Below, one piece after another: positions 37,501 to 49,500 of a stretch of DNA of 64,000 bases. Origin of the DNA: Taudactylus pleione (taxonomy: Eukaryota; Chordata; Amphibia; Anura; Myobatrachidae). The stretch's first letter is position 1. Every line of letters begins with the position of its first letter. A program made the translations under genes and the position numbers. Below the pieces are notes generated by a model. It saw only the letters and a list, made by a program, of their open reading frames with translations, searched no databases and was not told the origin of the DNA. Where the stretch lies: positions 53,962,001 through 54,026,000 of the forward strand of contig JAUIMM010000200.1 of assembly GCA_031769625.1 (NCBI GenBank). Direction: 5' to 3'.

Positions 37501-40500
37501 ATCGGTTTTTTTTTTTTTTTTTCAAATTTCCATTACAGTGTGACAGAATGGGCTTACTCCATCACCCCGACATCCACCAAGGTTTGTGGAGGTTTTGCTG
37601 TTGGTAAGTAACAAGTTATAAATGACTGCCCCTAATGGTGCCAATTATCTAAAACTAGCCACTAACCGATTGTGAACGGCAACTAGTAAGTGTAGCTATA
37701 TGCCACACTTATGGTGCCTCCAGACTCAGAATTTTGTTTGCAGCACCATAGGGCTGCGATGCTGCATACAAAATCCACAAGTGCAAGACAAGAACGAGTG
37801 TGAGGGGGGGGGGGGGGGTGACGACTTTAGGTATCATTGGCAGCATTTCAAGGCCATTAAAATGCCAACTTGCCCACCTCGTGGCTAATTGAATTGACCC
37901 TATGGTGTAGAAGGGTTATCACTGCAACGATTATAGTGTAGCTGCTGGCCGCCAACCCCCCCCCTCTCCCCCCTAGCTTAGAATAGCGGCGCCGGAATCC
38001 AGACCTCTCTCAGAATCCCGGCGCCGGCATCCTGAGGGTAAGTAGTGGGTTTAGGGGAAGGGTTAGGCACTAAGTGGGAGGGTTAGGTGTAGGGTGCTGG
38101 GGGGATACTGACACCTACCGACAGGTGTTGGTATCCTGTCAGGTTTCCGGCATCAGGGTTTTGACCACCGGGACCTGGAGCGCTGGCATCCCATACCCAA
38201 CCCCCTGCACCAGGCATATATAATAACACATCAGGGGGAGGCTCAGCCACAACAGTCCTATTAAATAACAGATGCATTGACTCCTACATTATTTCCAGCA
38301 GCACATAATAAGCGACTACTTCCAGCTCCGATTATTAGTAATTCATGTCAGATTATTTATAATGATGCACAAAGGTGACAACTGTTTCTAATTCTCTGTG
38401 AATTACAAATTTTAAAAGCTGGTACATAAAGTTTTGTGACTGTTTACTACTTTTACAGTAAGTGTCTGCTCTTTCCTTATACAGATTCATTGGTGGGGAG
38501 TATATAAGATACAATAGACCTGTATTGTTAATCCGGCATGGTGTTCTGGATGATTTGCTTTTCTTCTCCTTATTTGCAATGGTTTGTCCTTCCTTCATGG
38601 AGGGCCTGATACAGATGTGGTTGTAATGCAGCTGCTCGTGCAATAGCGCTTGTGGGAATATGCAAACGTTAATCCCAGTCTTCCTTTTGTGCGGGCGGTG
38701 CGATGTAGAGTACGAGAGGTGAGACGCCCACTTTCAGGCTGCATAGTCTGTACATTTGCAATGGAGATTGTAAACACACCAACATCGGTCACACCACCGA
38801 AATCTGTGGCTTCAGTTTACTCTCTAATCCAACTAAACATGGTCACTGAAGCTTTGGATTTGCAATTGGGAACAAAGCAGCGTTCCCAGACAGGCCCATG
38901 ACACTCCCATAACACGCCCATGACACGGCCCCTTTTCATGTGTTAGCAATTGCGAATGGCATTGCTCACTTTGGATCACGCATGCGCAGTAAGGGTTTTC
39001 TTTTTTTCTTTACACCATTTGTGCATGCGCTGTAGCAAAGCTATACTAAACCGCATAATGATCGGCGCTATGCATAAATATCAGGTCCTATGTTATAATG
39101 CATGGAGTATCTCTGATCATAATCCACAATACAGATGCATCTACTCATAACCAAATTATTCATTTTATTTCCAGGACAGTATTAATGGGCGGCTGCCAGC
39201 AGAATGTAACCTAGGAATAGAACAAGGTTATTGTTTTTGAAAAGCAAAAACCAAATAGCAATAAATGTGCTGGCTTTAGTTCTGGTATTGTACTTTACTG
39301 TTGATTCAACCCTTGCAAAATATCAATTCTGCCAAGAAAACATCTGTAAAACTTTAACACAACCCCCCCCACACACACACAAAGATGGGTCTGTGTGTCT
39401 TTATATAAATACACAATCTGACACTTGTAAGCTACACACATCTACTAGAAGATTAAATTGAGCAATTGAACGATAACGATATCGTAATCGTTCAATAATC
39501 GTTTGAAAATCCTTTACAGATTTTTTTTTTTAAACTAAGTCGGAAACGATCAGTGATGCGCACGCCCGCTGCTCGTTTAGACATCTATCATCGTACAAAT
39601 ATGTTGTACAACCTGACGATACCGTTAGATTCAGCATGTTTGCAGATGATTGATGTGTCTACATTGAACGACTGCTCGTTCAGTGTAGGCACATCACAGA
39701 CTGACAAACCACTACACAACTACAATGTCGTAATCGTGCAGTCGTTTTGAGGTCTTTTAGTGGATGTGTGCCTTAAGAAGTTGACACTAGTTGCATTATT
39801 TATTTCTTTTTTTTTGCTGTGGTTTTTATTGTTTCAAAAATAGTCACTATTTCTATCCTACACTACAAAAGCAGAACATGAAGAAAGCTTAGATGTTTAT
39901 TAATTGCTCCTATTTCTCCATACCTCAGCAAATATGCTGAAAGTATGGAATAAACCTACATCTGCTACATAATACTCTTAATAGAACTTTTAATTTTAGT
40001 TTTCAACAAACGTTTACTGTGCAACATTTACAAAACTAGTGTGACTGATGAAAATGCCCAAGTTCTGAGATAGAGAGGACACAACGAGCTATACAAAGGT
40101 GATAAAAACCATCCAAAACTATAGTATAGATGGATGAATACTGTTAGCCACGCCCATTTTTACATGACAAGGATCACTCCAGCGCAAGTGTCAGATAAAC
40201 AGAAAACATAAGACCCAGATTAAAATATTACACAGTTAAAAACAAAACAAAAAACCTATGGATTTTGTGTTGTTTTTTTGTAGATGGTTACGTATGCAAT
40301 ACATATGGGGAATATTACATTTTTCTTTTAACCCAGTAACTACTTTCTGCCAGTTTAAAGTGACTTTTTATTATGCTTATATCATGTCAGGTTGAAACTG
40401 GTAATATTCTAGCAAAATACAGCACACTGCAACCATATGTTTAACCCAACTTGGAAATTCACTACAGGGAGAATATGCCTTGCTCGAGTGGAATGTTCAG

Positions 40501-43500
40501 ATATAGACATGTCAGACTATAACCTTTGGTATAACCCAACATCAATGAAAACTTTGTTTTTTCCTGACTATAATAATGCTCATGTGTCCTTCATTTATTC
40601 TTCATATAACATTCAGAGAGTCCAGTGCATCAAGGTGCGGACATCAGGAAGAGTAGCAATCCTACGCTGAAACCACACCTTCAGGGAAGCAAGGCGAAGA
40701 CCATGATCTAAGCCTGCCTGTAGGAAAGCCAAAACCCTGGATATCCTAAACACCTGAGGATCATAGCCTCTAGGGTGACACCATCCAAATAAAGAATGCC
40801 ACAGTCTGTGGTAAATTCTTGCAAAAAGTAAGCTTCCGAGCTCTTAGCATGGTGTTAACTACAGGGCTGGAAAAAAAACCAGGACCTTAAGAGGGCTGTC
40901 GCAACAGCCACGCCGTCAAAGCTAGATGACCCAGGGCCGGGTAATGGCAAGGACCTTGAGATAACAGGTCCGGACATTGAGGCAACAGCATTGGAGTGAC
41001 TATGGAGAGACTCCGAAGATCCAAGCACCAGTTACGTCTGGGCCACACTAGAGCTATCAACAGGAGCGTGCCTCCTTCTAGCTTGAGTTTTCAAAGCACT
41101 CAAGGAAGGAGGAAGAACAGAGGTACGCACAGTGAAAGGTCCACTGGACCGATAGAGCGTCTACCAGAAGAGCCTCCTCGTCTCTTATTCTTATCATTAT
41201 CATTCGTTATCATTCATTTTTATCATACCGTGTGTATGCACCATTAGATTTGTGAGGGGCATGTGTAAACTGAATTATATATTGCAGTTTAAAAAAAGGG
41301 GGGGCGTGGCCTGACCTTTGAAGAAGATGGATGCGTGCAGCCTGAGCTCCCGCTGACTAAGGGGAATATTCTGCTCCCGACACGTATTGGTGACTGATTT
41401 CCACCCACCATACCCACCAATATAACACCTTACCGGGCGCGCGAGGTCCGCGGAATCGGGCAGTGAGTATTCACGCTGCCGCGGGTTGCGGCCTCCAACC
41501 GCCTTACAAGCCACGGCCTCGATTTCCGGCCGCGTCTAGACGGGACTCACGGCTACTACACACGCCGCACACCAAGGCACTCCCTCACCCTCAGCCCTGC
41601 AGCGATTCCCCCGAGACTTACTTCCACCCTCTCGCGGCGGTCCTCAGGATCCAGAGCTGCCCTCCGGAGTGTGTCTTACAGTGGACCTGAGAGGAGACGC
41701 CGGCGCCATTTTGAGGAGCGCTGAGAGCAGTGCGCTGGTCGCGGCTCACGGCTCAGGAACACAACACCTGGAGACGGAGATTCATTAGTCTCTCTGTTCT
41801 CCCTACTCTTGAGACAGACTCTGACAGTCTTTGCTGGTCGGAGTCCTTTTCTCCTCATATGGTGCATGCTGTTTACTTTCGCCCCCAGCCTGCTACACAC
41901 TATACAGGCCTGCTTACTACTCTCTGTCATGTTGTAAAAAAATTCTACTAACCCTGGGCCTCCGGCGAGATATGGAATAGATCTATATCGAAACTCCACT
42001 GCCACCCCGACCATATATTAACCGCCCTGTAGGCGTCCGCGACCCCCCTCTTTATTTGACACATCTCTTGTTGAGTGTCTCCACTTTATGGAGAAATTTT
42101 TCCCTCCGCTGATGCCAGGAAAATCAAGTCAGAAACAACAGGGAGACAGACGCAGAGATTCCACCATGGCCGCTGTTATTGAGCCACAAGTGAAAGACTC
42201 TAACTTACAATCTTTCGACTTGATCTCTACTAAGCCTACACAATCCAACCCCGAACAGCCTATAAGTTATGCATCAATGGTGCAGGCTATAAAAGACACA
42301 ATGGGTCCGATGTTGCAAGATCAAGCAACCATCTTTACACAGGCTATAGCTGACATTAAGTCTAATGTTACACATGTGGAAACTCTTGTGGACACAAATG
42401 AAAATAGAGTGGGGGTCAACTTCCATGACATACAAATTCTTAAAAGTAAATGTGAAACGTTGGAAAAATCTAACTATCAACTATGCAGTAAGATCGATGA
42501 CTTAGAAATTCATTCCAGAAGGAACAACCTGAGACTAGTGGGACTTCCTAAATCTATCAAGGGAGCTGCCTTATACCATTTCTTACGTCAGACCCTTCCT
42601 GAATTGTTAAGAGTTGAATGATATTAGCTCTGATTTAGTAATTGAACGAGCGCACCGCCTGGGGCCTGTCAGATATACAGGTTCAAATAGGCCTAGAGTG
42701 GTCATCTTCAAATGCTTAAATTTCACACATAAGGAAGCCATCTGGTCAGCTTCTCGACGCAAGCGCAATTTAATGTGGGAAAACACCAAGCTATTTTTGT
42801 TCCAAGATTATTCTACCGAGGTCACCAGAGCCCTTAAAGAGTTCAATCCAGTGTGCTCTCGGCTGATTAAGGATGGACGCAAGTTTGCACTATTGTTCCC
42901 TGCACGCCTTCGGATGTTTGATGGCTCCTCATATCAAGATTTCTCCACGGCAGCAGATGCGATGGCATTCCTATCGGAAGAAGGCGACGCTGCTCAAACA
43001 TCCCCACCCGTCCACTCTGTCTCTTCAGTGGGATGACCTAGAGACTTCCTTCAATATGTTAATGAAAGCTGCATAATGAATGTGGTAATTACTACTATTA
43101 TCATACTTGTTTCTCTTCTGCTGGTGTATTTTAACGTTCTTCTAGCTATACATGATAAATGTCAACACTCATATCATAGGGCCGTGGCAGGCTAAGAGTA
43201 TAATGGGTTATATGGTTTTTCTTTTCTTTTCCTATTTCTTTGCCTGAGGTTTTGGGTGTTGATGCTAATTATATCAGAGGTTTCAATGCGTTGCCTGAGG
43301 GCTTCAGTTATAGATTACCTCCCTTTGGAGGATAATTATATATGTTTTTATTTTTTGAATGTTCTTCTGTCTCTTTTTCCCCCCCTTCACTTCTCTTTCC
43401 ACTTACTAATCCACCCCTCTCCCCCGACTTGATGAGGATAATGTACTTAATATGCAACACGCGACTTTTAAGAACACACTAAAGTTTATTACTGCCAGTC

Positions 43501-46500
43501 TTGTATATGGGATAACCTTTAGTAGTGATGCTAGTGTGAGACCTAATTTATCTCCTACACAATGGGCTCCCTGAACATTGGCTCGTGGAATCTGGGTGGT
43601 TTGCAATCTCCTATTAAAAGGAAAAGAGTGTTTACTTATATTCGCAAACTACGCATTGACCTGATGATGTTTCAGGAAACCCATCTACTAGATCCTGAAA
43701 TAAATAAATTGAACATGTTCCAATATAAAGTTAAGGCCTATGCTTCTTTCACCTCCAAAAGCGAGAGGTGTGGTAGTATTAATACATAAAAAGCACTCCT
43801 ATGTGATACATTCCTCTGTCCTGGACCCAGAGGGTCGTTTTGTAATAATTGATGTGACTATAAATGGTACTAGATACAAAATATGCAATGTTTATGCCCC
43901 AAATGTATATAACAGATCTTTCTTCCAAAAAATTCTTAATAAACTAAACTCACCTACTGGGACTAGGCTTATAGTGGGAGGAGATTTTAATATCATATCG
44001 TCATCAATTCTAGACAGACAGACAATTAGGACTCGTCCAATTAAACCACCTAAACTTGGTATTTCATCCTTTGAACAACAATTAGATCTTATGGAGAACG
44101 CTACATCCATTAGAAAAAGAATACACTTGCCTATCGGCTGCTCACGGCTCTCTTTCTAGAATTGACTATTTGTTAATCTCGACTAACCTTTTCCCTAAGG
44201 TACAATAGGCGCATATTGAAATGATCTGTATTTCTGATCACGCACTGATTCGGGTCACTATTACTGAAGAAGTTGACAAAGGTCCTTATAGACAGTGGAG
44301 ATTCCCCACACACCTGGTCAACTCAATAGAATTTAGATCCATGCTAGAGTCTGCCTGGCAAAAATATAAAAATGATAATGGGGAGCACAGGCTCACGAAC
44401 CCTACCCTGTTTGTTCTGGCAAGCGTCCAAAACAGTAATAAGAGGCAAAATAATATCCTATGTTAAACAACATACGAGGAATTACTATAAATATTACCAT
44501 AAGGCCCAACGAGAACTAACTGACGCTTTCCAAACATATAAATTAACACTTTCTCCCATACAAAAAAGAATATACCTAGATAAAAAATTGATTTTTGATT
44601 CCATTGTGTCAAACTACCATGATAGATCACAATATGTCTCAGATTTTAAATTCCACAAATTCAGCAACAAAACAGGACGTCTACTTTCCAATCTATTACA
44701 TGGCCCTCGCACAACAAATATCATTCAATCCCTAATAGATCAAAAAGGTAATCGAATACACACCGGTGCACAAATATCCGAAACGCTTAGGACATTTTAC
44801 TCAGATCTTTATGCAAACAGTCAAATAGACTACACACACTGGGAGGGATTACACTTACCCCAGATCATTCAAGAAATTGCGGAAGGTCTATGTACCCCCA
44901 TTACGATATTGGAACTCTCTAGAGCTATACGCTAACTCAAACCCAATAAAGCTCCGGGACCTGATGGCCTTACCGGAGAATATTTGAAAATTCTCTTCCC
45001 CCAATGTGGAGACACTTTATTAGAAATGTATAATGGATATACTTCAAAATAAGTCTTTACCACTTTATTTTAACAGCGCTATTCTTAAATTACTCCCAAA
45101 GCCAGGAAGAGATCCTGAACAACCAGGGTCTTACAGACCTATCTCTCTACTAAATTCGGATTATAAACTTTTCACAAAGATTTTGGCAGATCGTCTTAAG
45201 CTATGTCTTCCATCGGTAATACATACAGACCAAACAGGTTTTATCATGGGTAGACACTCACTAACCAATATTCGGAGAGTTATTTCGATTATGCAGGGAT
45301 TAGAACTCAAAGAGAGCCAAGGGACGCCTTTGCTTCTCTCTCTGGATGCCGAAAAGGCGTTCGATTTACTAACATGGGATCATCTTTTTGAATCTCTAAG
45401 ACGTTTTGGCTTCCCTGAAAATTTTATAAATCTAATTTCTGCTATTTATGCTAGTCCAACAACCCAGATAGCCTGCAACGGTTATCTGTCTCATCCTATT
45501 GCGATAGGCAGGGGGACAAGACAGGGATGTCCATTGTCCCCCTTGCTGTTCGCATTAGCACTGGAGCCTCTGGCGGTCACTCTGAGGAAAGACTAGCAGT
45601 TTTCTGGTATCAAGATAGGAACAGTAGAATCCAAGTTGGCTCTATTTGCGGATGACATGATGTTATTTGTCTCCCATCCAGAGACTTCCCTACCCTCAGT
45701 TTTAGAAAACATTGAACGCTTTGGATCCTTCTCGGGATATAGAGTAAATTTCCACAAATCTGAGTTATTATATTTAGGAGCAAATTCCCCTTCTATCCTT
45801 CCCACTGTTTGCTCCCAATTCTTAAGATCGCAGAACACTTTAAAATACTTAGGAATTTACATCCCCGAAATAACTACTAAAATATACAGCTGTAATTTTT
45901 CCCCAATGCTCTCGAAAATCAATAAGCAATTGGAGGATTGGCGTGACTTTCCTTTGTCACTGATGGGACGAGTAGCGGTCCTGAAGAGTATAATCTTACC
46001 AAAGATTGCTTGTCTGATTCAAATGCTTCCCTTTGCCTTTACCCAAATTGATATTAACATTTGCTCAAAAGCAGACTCCAAATTATTGTGGCGCGGCGGG
46101 AAAACCAGAATAGCTCTAGCTAAGCTTCAGGGTAATAGAGGGAAGGGTGGTTTGGGTATCCCGGATCTGAAGGACTTCTCAGAAGCTGTATTTTATAGAT
46201 ATGTGTTAGATTGGTGTCTTGAACGTAATGTTTACACGGATCTGTCTCTAGAAACAGAACTACTTTCTCCTTTTGCTCCAAGTGCCCTTTTACACACACC
46301 TAAACCCAAACTCCCCAATTTAAATTTTAAATATGATTTTTCGTGACACCTACAAGGCGTGGTGGACCATCAACCGGAGACTCAACCGAAACGCTTGCTC
46401 TACTAAATACAACACTCTTTGGGGTAACCCTATTGTCACAATCCTGGCTAGTTTTTACCTTTTGTGACTTACCTCTGCCAGCTGCTCCATGGATCTGTGT

Positions 46501-49500
46501 TTGTAATTCTCCTGGGACATCTGCTCTGGCTGAATCATGCTGGCTGTGACATCTCTGTGTGTGCAGACTGCTCTCCTACCCAAACTGATTAATCACCTGG
46601 ACCCTGCTCTGTCTGTGAGCATTGCTAGTCTTAATTGGAATCACAGGTGTGGTCCTGATTCTCAAGGGCTGCAGAGATGATTACTCCCTCTGCATGTTGT
46701 GCCTTGCTCCACTCAGAATGCCACTGCCAGACCACCTGTCTGTGTCCACCAATCGCTGCCAGACTCTAGGTATATAGATCCTCCTCTAATAGCACTCGGT
46801 GCTTGAACATCTTGTTACGTTCTGTGGTGTACTACTTGTGCTATAGCTGTACCTCTGTGTACCAGTATGTCCCAGGCTCCTGCTGGTTCCTAGACCAGTG
46901 CTATCCGTAAGCCTGCTGCGTTCAGCTATCTACGCTACCAGCCTCTCACCTACGGCTCCCAGGCCGCTCCAAGTAGCTTCCATGCTACCAGCTTCTCCAC
47001 ACGTCTCCCAGGCCGCACCAAGCAGCTTCCACGCTACCATCTCTCACCTACGGCTCTCAGGCCGCTCCAAGTAGCTTCCACGCTACCAGCTTCTCCACAC
47101 GGCTCCCAGGTCGCACCAAGCAGCTTCCACGCTACCATATCTCACCTACGGCTCCCAGGCCGCTCCAAGTAGCTTCCACGCTACCATCTCTCACCAACGG
47201 CTCCCAAGCCGCTCCACGTAGCCACCCAGCATCTATCCACGGCTATCCAGCCGCTCCACGTTGCCACCCAGCTACCATCGTCTACCCACGGCTATCCAGC
47301 CGCTCCGCGTTGCCACCCAGCTACCAGCATCTACCCACAGCTCTCCAGCCGCTCCAAGTAGCCACCCAGCTACCAGCGTCTACCCACAGCTCTCCAGCCG
47401 CTCCACGTAGCCACCCAGCTACCAGCGTCTACCCACGGCTATCCAGCCGCTCCACGTAGCCACCCAGCTACCAGCATCTACCCACAGCTATCCAGCCGCT
47501 CCAAGTAGCCACCCAGCTACCAGCGTCTACCCACGGCTATCCAGCCGCTCCACGTAGCCACCCAGCTACCAGCATCTACCCACAGCTATCCAGCCGCTCC
47601 AAGTAGCCACCCAGCTACCAGCGTCTACCCACGGCTATGCAGCTGCTCCACGTAGCCACCCAGCTACCAGCGTCTACCCACGGCTATCCAGCCGCTCCAC
47701 GTAGCCACCCAGCTACCAACGCCTACCCACGGCTTCCCAAGCCACAACAAGTAGCTTCCACGCTACCATCCGTCTGCAAGCCCATCTACTAATAATCCGA
47801 CCAGCTCAGTCAGCCTTCCTGCCGGTCCCAGTCCGGTTCCTCCAAGTCCACTCACCTCACGGCTCATTAGCTGCACCAAGTAGCTTCCGTGCTACCATCC
47901 ATCTGCACCTTTCTTACGTTTCAAACTCTTAAAGAAAATTTTATCTCCCTAATTCGCAATTCTTTATGTATCTCCAAGTCAGACATTTTATTCAACATAT
48001 ACCTCCTGCTTTGAAAGACCCAGGTGCAAAAGATGCATTAGAATCTATATTTAGGTTCACAATACAAAATAATTACAAAACCAAATTTTTGACAACTGAA
48101 TTCATTTCATCTAAAGCAAACTCCCTATGGCATAAATGCGCAGTGAGATGGGCAGTAGATATCCCCACAGTAAATTCTCCTGAAACTCTTTTGAGATATT
48201 ATGAGACCACCTTGAGAATCTTACACTCAGCTCGCCTACAGGAAGTCCATGTGAAGATTTTACACAGGGCTTATATTTCACAGAGTAGTAGAGCTCATAT
48301 GGTATTAGATGAGACAGGACAGTGTGTGAAGTGCAAAGCCTCTAAAGCCACCTTCTGGCACAATATATGGGAATGTGGATGTATCTGCAAATTCTGGGAT
48401 AAACTTATGTGCTTTATAAATGATTTGCTATCACTACGTCTACTAAAAGACCCTTTAGCTTTAATTTTAGTAATTGGGATGTGTCCCCACACAATAAAAA
48501 AAACAGTAATACCGCTCCTTACGACAATAGTGACGATCGCTAAGAAAGCTATTCTCATAAATTGGACGGTAAAGACCCCTCCTTTTCTTGGTGATGTCAA
48601 ACATATGTTACTTTAAGTACTCTACTTTGACCGGCGCAACACTCTCCCAGATATAGAGAAGGGTGTAGAACGTTTCCAAAGAAAATGGGGATTTTATATA
48701 TCACATTTGGATAACACCACTCAATCCCATATTAACAACATTTTTGAAACCACAACATGGTACTTGCACCAAAAGCTGGTTTAGTTCATATACTGTGTCT
48801 GTTTCCCTTGAGAGATTTGGAAGAATTTTGTTATTAAAATGTCTCTACTATAGAAGACTCAGCCCTAGAGGCACCTAGAAATATGGGTACTTATCCCCCC
48901 CCCCCCCTCTATTCTATTCCCTTTCTTTCTTCCCCTTCGTTATGAATATTGTCTATTTATATTTATTTTAGTTTCTATACTATTGTACTATTTTGTATTA
49001 TTTAGTTAAAGATATATATTGTCTTTATTCAATAAAATACCAGAATCTGGAAAACTGAAATTCTCAATCTTTACAGTTTCTATGTGATTTATGAGATTGG
49101 AATTTCTTTTAGAGTTCCTTATTACTACATTGTTTAAATTCATTTGTAGTCAGTCTGAGATACTTGATAATAATTGTTTAAATTCTGGTCGACTTTTTTG
49201 TCTTTAAATATGACAGAGTAAATACAAACATATTGATTAATGACTCCTTTTTGTTATATTTACACAAGTATTTTGTTACTATTTTTTGTATTTTTCTGTC
49301 TGAAAAACTAAAATAAAAAGATATTTGAAAAAAAAATAATTGCGGTTTAAAAATAAAGTTGTCCAGCATTGTGGGCTACATGCAAAGCAGCCAGTATTTA
49401 CCCTGCATGTAAAAAAAACAATGTATGTATTTGCACCCCTTACATTACAACATGGTTTGTCCAGGTGCACAATTACTTGCTCTTACTCTATTCCCAAGTC

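Larger units (their letters stand above)
41296..49338 (+). mobile_element. Full-length L1-clade LINE, defective, with nested LTR
   Basis: A 15-bp duplication with one mismatch flanks the element (ATTGCAGTTTAAAAA at 41281-41295, ATTGCGGTTTAAAAA at 49339-49353). The element has a GC-rich 5'UTR starting GGGGGGGCGTGGCC, ORF1 (42088-43036), ORF2 (43562-48616) and a 3'UTR with a terminal A-run at 49328-49336. ORF1 has one frameshift and ORF2 several. A 1.47-kb probable solo LTR (46434-47907) splits ORF2 after the reverse transcriptase. Apart from that insert the length is that of a complete L1. Confidence 0.9.

Noticed and set aside
40040..40070. CTGATGA as a hammerhead core
   Set aside because: No GAAA and no pairing stem II or III follows within range.
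47200..47740. CRISPR-like regular repeat array
   Set aside because: The 49-bp units abut with no unique spacers, and the genome is eukaryotic; it is a minisatellite.
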